From NCBI RefSeq assembly GCF_000821305.1, contig NZ_CCXK01000012.1, positions 198,501 to 262,500 on the forward strand: a DNA stretch of 64,000 nt. Direction: 5' to 3'. The stretch is from Clostridium culturomicium. Its GTDB lineage: Bacteria; Bacillota; Clostridia; Clostridiales; Clostridiaceae. Of this stretch, positions 15,834 to 24,598 are shown piece after piece. The notes beneath the pieces are model-generated. The model had not been told where the DNA came from. It saw only the letters and a program-made list of their open reading frames with translations, and searched no databases. Within the stretch, counting starts at the first letter, position 1. Each line of letters starts with the position of its first letter. Both the position numbers and the translations under genes were made by a program.

Positions 15834-17087
15834 GTGGATAAGATAAAACTGGCTACAATAGCTATAATTCTTGTGATAATTGGATGGCTGGTGTGGATTG
15901 TGAAATTTGATAATAATAAAGGTGGAAAGTTGGATTTTAGCATCAAGGATTTAGTGAGTAATGAAGAGAAAAAACACGTAGCAATTGATGGGGAAGTTCG
16001 TGGTGTTTGGTTATCATACATAGATTTGGCGCCAATGTTAACAGGAAAAGATGAAGCTGAATTCACAAAGAACATTGAGAGTGCCTTTGAAAATATAAAG
16101 GCTTTTGGACTTAATACAGTAATTGTACAAGTAAGACCTTTTTCAGATGCTTTATATAAGTCTCAGTATTATCCATGGTCATTTATTTGCAGCGGAACAG
16201 AGGGACAAGCAATTAAATATGATCCATTAAAAATTATGGTTAAAGAAGCTCATAAAAGAGATTTAAGAATTGAAGCGTGGCTTAATCCATATAGAGTAAG
16301 AACTTCAACCTCAAAAGAAGTTATAAGTGAGCAAAGTCCAGCTACAAAGTGGATGAATGAAGGCGGTGACTATGTTATTCAATATAATGGGGGAGTTTAT
16401 TATAATCCAGGTAAAGAAGAGGTAAGGCAGCTTATTGTTAATGGGGTTGAGGAAATCGTACAAAATTATAATGTGGATGGGATACATTTTGATGATTATT
16501 TTTATCCAAGTACTGAGGGCTCAATAGATGAGATTACTTTTGGAAACTATTTGTTGAATGGAGGAACCTTATCCTTGGAGGATTGGAGAAGAGAAAATGT
16601 AAATACCTTGGTAAAGCAGGTTTATGAAGCAATAAAGAAAGTTGATTCTGAGGTTTTATTTGGAATTAGCCCTCAAGGTTCAATGAATAACAATTATAAT
16701 TCTCAATATATAGATGTTCAGAAGTGGGTTCAAAATAAGGGATATGTAGATTATATATGCCCACAGGTATACTATGGATTTGAAAATCAAAGTAGTGATT
16801 TTGCTAGTGCTGTTGAGAGTTTCAGCAATCTGGTTACAGAACCATCAGTGGATTTGTATATTGGTCTTGCTGCTTATAAGATTGGTAGTGAAGATAAATG
16901 GGCAGGTGCTGGTGCGAAGGAGTGGATAAACAATAGTGATATGTTAAAAAGACAGCTAGAGGCTGCTCGTAATTTCGAGAACTGCTCTGGTGTCTTTATA
17001 TATAGATATGACTCATTGTTTAATCCAGCATCTCCAGTTTCAGGACAGGTTAATAGTGAAATTGAAAACTTGAAAAAGGCATTTTAA
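15834..17087 (+). CDS. GHL10-type glycoside hydrolase-like protein (YngK family)
   Basis: The 417-residue protein starts at GTG 15834 after GAGGGGG. It has an N-terminal membrane anchor (about 4-23) and an extracytoplasmic (beta/alpha)8 domain with EVRGVWLSYIDL, 'VIVQVRPFSDALY', EAWLNPYRV and 'DGIHFDDYFYP'. This is the GHL10 (formerly DUF187) family, related to YngK, probably acting on cell-wall or other glycans; catalysis is unproven for most members. Its stop overlaps the stop of the convergent PhzF gene by 4 bases. Confidence 0.85.
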   Translation: MDKIKLATIAIILVIIGWLVWIVKFDNNKGGKLDFSIKDLVSNEEKKHVAIDGEVRGVWLSYIDLAPMLTGKDEAEFTKNIESAFENIKAFGLNTVIVQVRPFSDALYKSQYYPWSFICSGTEGQAIKYDPLKIMVKEAHKRDLRIEAWLNPYRVRTSTSKEVISEQSPATKWMNEGGDYVIQYNGGVYYNPGKEEVRQLIVNGVEEIVQNYNVDGIHFDDYFYPSTEGSIDEITFGNYLLNGGTLSLEDWRRENVNTLVKQVYEAIKKVDSEVLFGISPQGSMNNNYNSQYIDVQKWVQNKGYVDYICPQVYYGFENQSSDFASAVESFSNLVTEPSVDLYIGLAAYKIGSEDKWAGAGAKEWINNSDMLKRQLEAARNFENCSGVFIYRYDSLFNPASPVSGQVNSEIENLKKAF

Positions 17088-18016
17088 TTTAATAAGTCGG
17101 GTAAAGGTACTATTTTTTCAATACTTCCTATGCCACCAACTTTTATTGAGATTAAATTATTTTCTATGGAGCCCTGGCAAAGAATTTCACTAGGATTATT
17201 CATGTAATAACCTTGTTCGCAGCTTATTTGTAAATTAGTACAAAAATCCATAAGGTTATGCTTCATTATGTATGCACATAAAGCGCCGTTGGAGGTTCCA
17301 GTGGCGCTTTCTTCATCTATTCCAACGCTTGGACCAAAATTTCTTGTGGCAACAGAGCTGTCTGTATTTTCTGTCTCAAAAGTAAAGGCATGAAGTCCTA
17401 CTATATTTAAGTTGTCGGTATAATTTTTTAACTTTCCGAAGTCAGGGGTTATTTTCTTTAAGGTATTTAGTGAATTAACAGGGAAAATTATATCTTTTAG
17501 GCCTGTAGAAACTATCATTGGTTTTACCTCAATACCAGGTATGCCAGCCTCAAGTGGAGATATTCCTAAAATAGAGCATAAGTCAGAGAGGTCTTCTATA
17601 TAGCAATGGAACTCAGGACTTGTTTGAGTCATAAGAATGGAAGATATATTGCCATTTTTAAAACTAACTTCTATGTCTAAAATTCCAGCTAAGGTTTTTT
17701 GCTTTAAAGGAAGCTTTTCCTTACTGTTATCCAGTAGTCCTAGTTTTCCAAGGGTATAAAAAGAAGCAATGGTAGCATGTCCACAAAGGTCTACCTCTGT
17801 TGTTGGAGTAAAAAAACGAACTTCATAATCGTAGAGTGGATTTGATGATTTTGTGATAAATGCGGTTTCAGAAAGGTTTAAATGGGCTGCTATTTTAAGC
17901 ATTTCTTCAGAGGTAAGGTGTTCACAGTCGATTACGACACCGGCTTTATTCCCTCCAATATTATCTTTTGTGAAGGCATTTACTATGTAAGCTTTGTTAG
18001 GATATTTATTTTTCAT
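17084..18016 (-). CDS. PhzF-family isomerase/epimerase
   Basis: The 310-residue protein has the two-lobed PhzF fold: AYIVNAFTKDNIGGNKAGVV at the start, the catalytic Glu in LSETAFI (about 45), 'DLCGHATIA', and 'VGIDEESATGTSNGAL' in the second lobe. Relatives isomerise small acids, including the phenazine precursor, but most housekeeping members have unknown substrates. It starts at ATG 18016 behind GAGGTGATG. It is 93 bases downstream of murC on the same strand with a hairpin between. Confidence 0.85.
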   Translation of the reverse strand: MKNKYPNKAYIVNAFTKDNIGGNKAGVVIDCEHLTSEEMLKIAAHLNLSETAFITKSSNPLYDYEVRFFTPTTEVDLCGHATIASFYTLGKLGLLDNSKEKLPLKQKTLAGILDIEVSFKNGNISSILMTQTSPEFHCYIEDLSDLCSILGISPLEAGIPGIEVKPMIVSTGLKDIIFPVNSLNTLKKITPDFGKLKNYTDNLNIVGLHAFTFETENTDSSVATRNFGPSVGIDEESATGTSNGALCAYIMKHNLMDFCTNLQISCEQGYYMNNPSEILCQGSIENNLISIKVGGIGSIEKIVPLPDLLN

Positions 18017-18064
18017 GTTTCATCACCTCATATAAATTTATTGATTACTATTTATAGTTTAATT

Positions 18065-18100
18065 AAAGCAGCTATTCATGAAGGAATAGCTGCTTTGATT
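18065..18100. terminator. Hairpin between murC and the PhzF gene
   Basis: A perfect 13-bp stem AAAGCAGCTATTC/GAATAGCTGCTTT (18065-18077 with 18084-18096). On the minus strand it is followed by TTTAATT, a modest T tract, so it probably ends most murC transcripts. Confidence 0.65.
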
Positions 18101-18109
18101 TTAAGAAAG

Positions 18110-19489
18110 TTAGTCTGCTAAATACATTTCGCCAATGACATTGACATCTCCTGCTCCAACAGTAAGAATTAAGTCACCTTCTTTAGCCACAGATTTTAAG
18201 TGATTAACGATTTCTTCAAAACTATGATAGTTTATGGCATCAACGCCGCGGGCTCTTATTGCATCACCTAACATCATTGAGCTTACAACTCCAGTATCCT
18301 TTTCACGAGCGGCATATATGTCAGCTAGAATTAAGTGGTTCACGTTGTCAAAGGTACTTGCAAACTCATCAAATAAAGTTATTGTTCTTGTGTAGGTGTG
18401 AGGCTGGAATATAACATATAGATTTTGGTGTGGATAGTTTTTGCAGGCGTTTAAGGTTGCTGCAATTTCTGTTGGATGATGTGCGTAGTCATCGATTACT
18501 TTTACACCATTCTTTTCACCTTTAAACTCGAAACGTCTATGAGTTCCTCTAAAGTTAAATAATCCATTTATAATAGCATCTTTAGATATATTAAGAGCTA
18601 ATGATGCACAGATTGCTGATAATGAGTTAAGAACATTATGCTCACCAGGTACGTTTAGATTAATTGGGAATAATAGTTCTTCACCCTTATAAAGATCGTA
18701 AGAACCGCAACCAAGAGCGTTATAACTGATGTTTCTTGCTGTATATTCACCAGAGTTAATTCCGTAAGTCATTACATTGCATTTGTGTGCATTTTTTAAT
18801 ATGTCTTTTATATTATCATCATCATTATTGCAAACTAAGAAACCTTCTTCAGGAATTATATTAATGAATTCGTTGAAAGTATCCTTAATATGATTTATAT
18901 CTCTATAGTAATCTAAGTGATCTGCATCTACATTTAGAATTACTCCTATATATGGATGGAACTTTAAGAAAGAAGCTTTATATTCACAGGCTTCTGTTAC
19001 AAAGTAATCGCTATTTCCTGCAAGTACATTACCGTTAATAACATCCAGCTCTCCTCCAACAAGGATTGTTGGATCAACCTTCTCTTCAAGGACTATGTGT
19101 GCCATCATTGAAGTAGTTGTAGTTTTTCCGTGAGTTCCAGCTACGGCAACATTATATTTATGACCAAGCATTATGGCTCCAAGGAATTCAGCTCTGTCCA
19201 TCATGTGTAATCCAAGTTCCTTAGACTTGATCAACTCAGGATTATCAGCACTTATTGCAGCGGTATATACTACTAAGTCTACATCTTTTATATTATCAGC
19301 ATTATGGCCGATGAATACTTCTGCTCCTTTTGTTCTTAAGCTTTGCAGAAGCTTTGAATCTTTCATATCTGAACCTGAAACTTTATAACCATTCTTAAGC
19401 AGGATTTCAGCAAGACCGCTCATGCTGATTCCACCTATACCTATAAAGTGAACTTTTTTGTGTGTATCTTTTAAAAAATTAAAACTCAT
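18110..19489 (-). CDS. murC: UDP-N-acetylmuramate--L-alanine ligase (MurC)
   Basis: The 459-residue Mur ligase starts at ATG 19489 behind AAGGAG. It shows the N-terminal substrate domain (HFIGIGGISMSGLAEIL), the ATP loop GTHGKTTTTSM at about 113, the central 'NVDADHLDYY', and the C-terminal 'VIDDYAHHPTEI'. It adds L-alanine to UDP-MurNAc, the first amino-acid step of peptidoglycan stem synthesis, in the cytoplasm. The distance to murD (60.5 kb) shows that the wall genes are scattered here and not in a dcw cluster. Confidence 0.97.
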   Translation of the reverse strand: MSFNFLKDTHKKVHFIGIGGISMSGLAEILLKNGYKVSGSDMKDSKLLQSLRTKGAEVFIGHNADNIKDVDLVVYTAAISADNPELIKSKELGLHMMDRAEFLGAIMLGHKYNVAVAGTHGKTTTTSMMAHIVLEEKVDPTILVGGELDVINGNVLAGNSDYFVTEACEYKASFLKFHPYIGVILNVDADHLDYYRDINHIKDTFNEFINIIPEEGFLVCNNDDDNIKDILKNAHKCNVMTYGINSGEYTARNISYNALGCGSYDLYKGEELLFPINLNVPGEHNVLNSLSAICASLALNISKDAIINGLFNFRGTHRRFEFKGEKNGVKVIDDYAHHPTEIAATLNACKNYPHQNLYVIFQPHTYTRTITLFDEFASTFDNVNHLILADIYAAREKDTGVVSSMMLGDAIRARGVDAINYHSFEEIVNHLKSVAKEGDLILTVGAGDVNVIGEMYLAD

Positions 19490-19703
19490 AATAACAACTC
19501 CTTATGTAATACAGTAATCACATTTTAATTATGATTAATAGTGTAGGAAATAAATCTCTACTATAAATTATATACAAAAACTCATATAAAAAACACAAGA
19601 ATTTTATAAAGAATCATAGGAATTGCAATGATATCTACATAGTTTTATGAGTTTAGAGATGAATAAGTCGAATATACTATTTATAAATTTCAGAAAAATC
19701 ATG

Positions 19704-19753
19704 TTGACATTTGAACGTTTGTTCGCTATATTAGTTATAGAGAACAAACGTTC
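19704..19753 (+). promoter_or_regulatory. Promoter overlapped by two GAAC-N4-GTTC operators
   Basis: TTGACA (19704-19709), 17 bases, then TATATT (19727-19732). GAACGTTTGTTC (19713-19724) lies inside the spacer and its exact reverse complement GAACAAACGTTC lies at 19742-19753, near or just after the expected transcription start. Each fits the Bacillus LexA (SOS) box core GAAC-N4-GTTC. A TetR-type repressor with a similar palindrome is an alternative. Either would block the promoter when bound. Confidence 0.65.
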
Positions 19754-19793
19754 AGTGTGATTTGATTTTGTTATAAAGTTTGGAGGAAGAATT

Positions 19794-20024
19794 ATGGGAA
19801 ACGGTGGATTATTTATAGAGTTAAAGTATAAGGCTGATGGAAAAGGTTTAGAGGGGATAAATTTTCTAGAGGATACAACTATAAGAGGAAGCAAGTATAT
19901 GTTATGTGGAGGAGTTTTAAATAAGAACGGTGGTAAATTATTATTTAAAGCAAGAAATATTCAAGAAGCAAATGAGTTTGCTAAAAGGAATCCGTTAACG
20001 GCAAAGATAGTAATGTGCAGTTAA
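19794..20024 (+). CDS. Small YciI-like protein, operator-controlled
   Basis: The 76-residue protein starts at ATG 19794 behind GGAGGAAG. The part 'SKYMLCGGVLNKNGGKLLF' followed by KARNIQEANEFAKRNP resembles the second half of the YciI/DGPF ferredoxin-like fold (a strand, a G-G turn, a strand, then a helix starting with an acidic or amide-rich turn and ending at a DP-like motif). There is no catalytic residue I can name. It has its own promoter with two operator palindromes. If these are LexA boxes it is a DNA-damage-induced gene; otherwise a drug- or metabolite-responsive one. No regulator gene is adjacent. Confidence 0.6.
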   Translation: MGNGGLFIELKYKADGKGLEGINFLEDTTIRGSKYMLCGGVLNKNGGKLLFKARNIQEANEFAKRNPLTAKIVMCS

Positions 20025-20225
20025 TTTAAAATCTTAGTGTGCAGTTAATATAAATTAAGCAGGAATAATTTAGAGATTTATTTTTTTCATTTTACATAGG
20101 GGAATATCTTTAGGTATTAAGCCAATTCTATATTTACATTTATTATGAAAACATATAGAATAATAGAATAAAGGTGAACATTAAAGGTTAAAATATAGTT
20201 AAATTTCGGAAAGGTATTATGTTAA

Positions 20226-21053
20226 ATGGAAAAAGGTAGAGGTAAATTTAATAGAAATCAAAGAGTAATTGGAATTACAAAGGTTTTGACTGAAAATCCT
20301 AATAAAGTTATAACGCTAAATGTATTTACGGAAAAATTCAATGCTGCAAAATCTACAATAAGTGAAGATATTGTTATTGTAAGAGAGGTTCTAGAAACAC
20401 TATCTATGGGAAGGATAGAAACAGTTGCAGGAGCTTCAGGCGGAATTAAGTTTATTAACGAGAAATCAGCATATGATAAAGCAAAATTTATAGAAGAGCT
20501 GTGTGAATTATTAAGAGATAAATCAAGGGTTGTTCCTGGTAACTTCTTATATATTACCGATATAGCTTATAATCCAAGTCTTATTCAAAGTGCTGCAATA
20601 ATTTTATCAGCTGCATTTAAAAATATGAATGTAGATTATGTAGTAACCATTGAAACTAAGGGGATTCCTCTTGGATATGAAGTGGCAAAACAATTAGGTG
20701 TGCAATTAGTTACAGTTAGACACGATACAAAGTATACTGAAGGAACTACAGTAAGTATAAATTATGCATCTGGGTCAAGTAACAGACTGCAAACTATGTC
20801 CTTGTCTACAAAATCTATGAGAAGAAACAGCAGATGTATATTTATAGATGACTTTATGAGAGGTGGAGGAACTGCTAAAGGAATACGTGAGTTATTAAGT
20901 GAGTTTGATAGTGAACTTCTTGGAAGTGGATTTTTAATAGATAGTGTGGAAATTAAAGAGAAGCTAGTAGATAAGTACGTTTCATTAGTTAATTTTCATG
21001 GAATTGGAGAAGATGGTATTGCAATAGTAAGCCCTTCTATCCATAATGATTAA
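20226..21053 (+). CDS. purR: Purine operon repressor PurR
   Basis: The 275-residue protein has an N-terminal winged helix (about 10-75; 'FNAAKSTISEDIVIVREVL') and a C-terminal phosphoribosyltransferase-like domain with the PRPP-binding motif CIFIDDFMRGGGTAKG at about 198-213. This is the Gram-positive PurR, which represses purine genes and is released by PRPP. It is followed by spoVG as in Bacillus, but yabJ is not between them. Confidence 0.95.
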   Translation: MEKGRGKFNRNQRVIGITKVLTENPNKVITLNVFTEKFNAAKSTISEDIVIVREVLETLSMGRIETVAGASGGIKFINEKSAYDKAKFIEELCELLRDKSRVVPGNFLYITDIAYNPSLIQSAAIILSAAFKNMNVDYVVTIETKGIPLGYEVAKQLGVQLVTVRHDTKYTEGTTVSINYASGSSNRLQTMSLSTKSMRRNSRCIFIDDFMRGGGTAKGIRELLSEFDSELLGSGFLIDSVEIKEKLVDKYVSLVNFHGIGEDGIAIVSPSIHND

Positions 21054-21090
21054 GAATTTTATTAAAATTTGGAAAAAGTTTCGACAATTA

Positions 21091-21119
21091 GAAGGAATTG
21101 CAATGTTTAGGTAGAATAA
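21091..21119 (+). promoter_or_regulatory. Sigma-H promoter of spoVG
   Basis: GAAGGAATT (21091-21099), an 11-base spacer, then GTAGAATAA (21111-21119) match the sigma-H consensus RnAGGAwWW-N11/12-RnnGAATWW at every fixed position. spoVG is a classic sigma-H gene in Bacillus. Confidence 0.75.
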
Positions 21120-21153
21120 TAAATGAGAGCATACATCTTGGAGGTGGGTTTTC

Positions 21154-21432
21154 ATGAATATTACAGACGTTAGAATCAGAAAAATTACTACTGAAGGAAA
21201 AATGAAGGCTATAGTTTCTATAACCTTAGATAATGAATTCGTAGTACATGACATTAAGATTATTGAAGGTCAAAGCGGTAATTTTATAGCTATGCCTAGT
21301 AGAAGAACTCCTGATGGAGAATTTAAGGATATAGCTCATCCAATTAACACTGAAACAAGAGAGAAAATTCAAAAGTCTATACTTGATGAATATGAAAAGG
21401 TAAAAAATGAGGAACAAGTAGAGGCAGAATAA
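21154..21432 (+). CDS. spoVG: Septation/RNA-binding regulator SpoVG
   Basis: The 92-residue protein opens MNITDVRIRKI and has the invariant 'GNFIAMPSRRTPDGEFKDIAHPI' core, split here only for quoting. SpoVG affects asymmetric septation and binds nucleic acid in several Firmicutes. It has a good ribosome site (TTGGAGGTGG), a sigma-H promoter just upstream, and a terminator after it, so it is a single-gene unit. Confidence 0.96.
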   Translation: MNITDVRIRKITTEGKMKAIVSITLDNEFVVHDIKIIEGQSGNFIAMPSRRTPDGEFKDIAHPINTETREKIQKSILDEYEKVKNEEQVEAE

Positions 21433-21439
21433 CTATTCT

Positions 21440-21468
21440 AAAAGGAGTGAAAAACTCCTTTTTATTTT
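21440..21468 (+). terminator. Terminator of spoVG
   Basis: AAAAGGAGT (21440-21448) pairs with ACTCCTTTT (21454-21462), then TATTTTG. Confidence 0.8.
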
Positions 21469-21497
21469 GTGACCGGTTATGATGAGTATATAATAGT

Positions 21498-21796
21498 AAA
21501 ACTCCACTGGATGTTGTACAGTGGAGGAAGTTTTGCTTACCAAATTAAAATGCATATGGTGAAAATTTAACTTACAAAACCAAAGTTGCTCTCTGTGAAA
21601 ATTCCACTTCAAGGCGAAGATTTGGAGTGCAACTTTTGGAGCATAGCTTAAGGAAGCTCTTTCTAAGCTTATTCGGAGGGGTAAGTCCGAGTGACTAAAT
21701 CAAAGATTTATAATGTTACTTAAGGAAACTCCACCTCACATGCGTTCGGTGGAGTAAGTTCGAGTGACTAAATCAAAGATTTAGACTCTCACTTAT
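21498..21796 (-). repeat. Dispersed hairpin repeat, copy B (tandem, inverted relative to A and C)
   Basis: Two modules read on the minus strand each contain TAAATCTTTGATTTAGTCACTC followed by a CTTAC(T)CC hairpin arm and CTTCCTTAAG or GTTTCCTTAAG. On the plus strand the marker GAGTGACTAAATCAAAGATTTA occurs at about 21689 and 21761. A further hairpin CTCCACTG/CAGTGGAG (21502-21526) with GTTTTGCTTAC at the left end looks like a degenerate third module. This fills most of the spoVG-glmU gap of about 590 bases. Confidence 0.6.
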
Positions 21797-22023
21797 AGTT
21801 TGGTTGAAAAAAAATATTACTTTACATATAATAAATATAGGTATGTCGTATACTATGACATATTAAGAAGAATAAATAAGAAATATAAAATTGAAATTCT
21901 GGTGCTTTTTTAGTTTATTTATAATTATAGTATAAATAACAAAAGAAAAGTGTGATACTTAAGATAGAAAAATGTAGTAAAATTGAATTTTTTATATATA
22001 TTTCAGACAAAGAGGTGTTTAAT

Positions 22024-23391
22024 TTGTATAAATGTGCTATAATTTTAGCTGCAGGGGAAGGTAAAAGAATGAAATCTAATACCCCTAAGGTACTTCACAA
22101 AGTATGTGGAAAAGAAATGATAAACCATGTTATTGATAATATTAGAAGTGCAGGTATTGAAGAAGTTAATGTAGTAATAGGGAAAGGTGCTGAAAAGGTT
22201 CAAAAGGGAACTGAAAGCAGAAATATAAGCTATTCTGTTCAAGCAGAACAACTAGGTACAGGGCATGCTGTAATGTGTGCTGAAGATTTCTTAAAGGGCA
22301 AAAAAGGAACTGTATCAATATTTGTAGGTGATGGACCACTTATTACTGAAGAAACTGTAAGATCACTTACTAATTATCATGAAGCAGAAGGCTGTAGTGC
22401 AACAATATTAACATCGGTTATGGCAGATCCATTAAAGTATGGAAGAATAATTAGAAATGCTAATGGTGAAGTAGAGAAAATCGTTGAGTTTAAAGATTGT
22501 AACGAAGCTGAAGCAAAGGTTAATGAAATAAATTCAGGAATGTATTGCTTTGATATTGAAGCTTTATTAAACACTTTAGGAAAGCTTAATAATAACAATA
22601 ATCAAAATGAATATTACTTAACTGATGTAATAGAGATTTTAAAGGGTGAAGGCAAAAAGGTTGGAGCTATTGCTGTTGATGTTGATGAAATTACAGCTGT
22701 AAACTCAAAACAAGAGCTTTCTGTTGCAAATGAAATAATGAGATCAAGAATCAATAAAATGCATATGGATAATGGAGTTATAATCATGGATCCAAGAAGC
22801 ACTTATATTGATTGTGATGTGGTTATTGGTCAAGATACAATAATTTACCCAGGAAATGTCTTAGAAGGTAAAACTGTTGTTGGTGAAGAGTGTACACTTT
22901 ATGCTAACAATAGATTAACAGATGCGGTTATTGGCGATAGAGTAACTATAGAGAGCTCTGTAGTATTAGAGTCAAGAGTTGGTGAAAATACTACTGTGGG
23001 GCCTTTCGCATATATTCGTCCTGAAACAGTTATAGGCAGTGATGCAAGAATAGGCGATTTTGTTGAAATTAAGAAAGCTACTATAGGAAATGGGACTAAG
23101 GTATCTCATTTAACATATATAGGTGATGCTGAAGTAGGCGAAAAGTGTAATTTTGGATGTGGAACTGTAGTTGTTAACTATAATGGAAAAACTAAGAATA
23201 AAACAATAATCGGAGACAATGTATTTATTGGCTGTAACTCAAATTTAATTTCTCCAGTTGAAGTTGAAAACAACACTTATATTGCAGCTGGATCTACAAT
23301 TACAAACAAGGTACCTGAAGGCTCTTTAGCTATAGCTAGGGCGAGACAAGTTAATAAAGAAAACTGGGTACATGATAAATATAATAAATAA
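22024..23391 (+). CDS. glmU: Bifunctional UDP-GlcNAc pyrophosphorylase / GlcN-1-P acetyltransferase (GlmU)
   Basis: The 455-residue enzyme begins at TTG 22024, set by AGAGGTG 6 bases ahead and by the expected N-terminus (YKCAIILAAGEGKRMKSN). The uridylyltransferase domain (about 1-225; G-rich loop LAAGEGKRM) is followed by a left-handed beta-helix (about 250-450; hexapeptides, 'VVVNYNGKTK', 'IGCNSNLI'). It makes UDP-GlcNAc for peptidoglycan and teichoic acids. The open frame extends to 21952, but that segment lacks a ribosome site. It is followed by prs, 20 bases away, as in Bacillus. Confidence 0.96.
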   Translation: MYKCAIILAAGEGKRMKSNTPKVLHKVCGKEMINHVIDNIRSAGIEEVNVVIGKGAEKVQKGTESRNISYSVQAEQLGTGHAVMCAEDFLKGKKGTVSIFVGDGPLITEETVRSLTNYHEAEGCSATILTSVMADPLKYGRIIRNANGEVEKIVEFKDCNEAEAKVNEINSGMYCFDIEALLNTLGKLNNNNNQNEYYLTDVIEILKGEGKKVGAIAVDVDEITAVNSKQELSVANEIMRSRINKMHMDNGVIIMDPRSTYIDCDVVIGQDTIIYPGNVLEGKTVVGEECTLYANNRLTDAVIGDRVTIESSVVLESRVGENTTVGPFAYIRPETVIGSDARIGDFVEIKKATIGNGTKVSHLTYIGDAEVGEKCNFGCGTVVVNYNGKTKNKTIIGDNVFIGCNSNLISPVEVENNTYIAAGSTITNKVPEGSLAIARARQVNKENWVHDKYNK

Positions 23392-23411
23392 AGTTTTAGG
23401 AGGACTACACA

Positions 23412-24368
23412 ATGATAAGCCATGGAAGAAATATCAAGATTTTTGCGGGTAACTCATATCCAGAGCTAGCAGAGGATATAGCACATCGTTTAGGACTTGA
23501 AGTAGGTAAAAGTGATGTAACTACTTTCAGTGATGGAGAAATAGCTGTTAATATCGCAGAGACAGTAAGAGGATTAGACGTATTCGTTATCCAACCAACA
23601 AGTGCACCAGTAAATAACAACCTTATGGAGCTTTTAATAATGATAGATGCATTTAAGAGAGCTTCAGCAGGAAGAATAACAGCAGTTGTTCCTTACTATG
23701 GATATGCAAGACAAGACAGAAAAGCTAAGGCTAGAGATCCAATCACAGCTAAATTAGTTGCGGACCTTATTACAGCAGCTGGAGCAGATAGAGTTCTTAC
23801 AATGGATTTACATGCTGCTCAAATACAAGGTTACTTTAACATTCCAGTTGATAATTTAATAGGGGCACCAATACTTGCAGATTACTTTATCGATAATGGA
23901 TTTAAAGATTGTGAGGATGTTGTAGTAGTTTCTCCAGATTTAGGAAGTGTTACAAGAGCAAGAAAATTTGCTGATAGATTAAATGCTCCGATAGCTATAA
24001 TAGATAAGAGAAGACCAAAAGCAAACGCAGTTGAAATAATGAATATTATCGGAGATGTTAAAGGTAAGAGAGTTATCTTAATAGATGATATGATAGATAC
24101 AGCAGGAACTATTTGTAATGGTGCAGCGGCTCTAGTTAAAATGGGAGCTACTGAAGTTTATGCTTGCTGCTCACATGCAGTTCTTTCAGGCCCAGCTATA
24201 GAAAGACTAGAAGCATCACCAATAAAAGAATTAGTTATGCTTGACAGCATTCACTTACCAGAAGAAAAAATGATAGATAAGGTAAAAGTTTTATCTATAG
24301 CACCATTATTTGCAGAAGCTATAAAGAGAATATATGAAGAAGTTTCTGTAAGCAAACTTTTTGATTAA
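23412..24368 (+). CDS. prs: Ribose-phosphate pyrophosphokinase
   Basis: The 318-residue enzyme has 'FAGNSYPELA' near the start, the catalytic flexible-loop region 'YARQDRKAKARDP' (about 97-109), and the PRPP loop VILIDDMIDTAGT at about 217-229. It makes PRPP from ribose 5-phosphate and ATP for nucleotide, His and Trp synthesis, and PRPP is the effector of PurR encoded nearby. AGGAGGA precedes the ATG. It forms an operon with glmU, closed by a terminator. Confidence 0.97.
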   Translation: MISHGRNIKIFAGNSYPELAEDIAHRLGLEVGKSDVTTFSDGEIAVNIAETVRGLDVFVIQPTSAPVNNNLMELLIMIDAFKRASAGRITAVVPYYGYARQDRKAKARDPITAKLVADLITAAGADRVLTMDLHAAQIQGYFNIPVDNLIGAPILADYFIDNGFKDCEDVVVVSPDLGSVTRARKFADRLNAPIAIIDKRRPKANAVEIMNIIGDVKGKRVILIDDMIDTAGTICNGAAALVKMGATEVYACCSHAVLSGPAIERLEASPIKELVMLDSIHLPEEKMIDKVKVLSIAPLFAEAIKRIYEEVSVSKLFD

Positions 24369-24389
24369 TAATTTTTAAATTTAAGTTAC

Positions 24390-24420
24390 TAGAGGGGAGA
24401 TTTCTTCCCTCTATTTTTAT
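24390..24420 (+). terminator. Terminator of glmU-prs
   Basis: TAGAGGG (24390-24396) pairs with CCCTCTA (24407-24413), followed by TTTTTAT. Confidence 0.75.
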
Positions 24421-24598
24421 AATGTTTTTGGTTATAATATTGAATAAATTTATAGTGAAATTTATGTGACTAAAATATTTTAAATAATTTGTTAAAAATA
24501 TTAATTTTATAGTTAATTTAATTAGATTTTTGTGGATTGTTATATAATACAAGTGAGATAATAAATTAAGCGCAAGCTAATTATTTGGAGGGATATTT

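Noticed and set aside
20025..20225. Possible purine riboswitch or PurR box before purR
   Set aside because: No purine-riboswitch core and no clear pair of PurBoxes could be seen.
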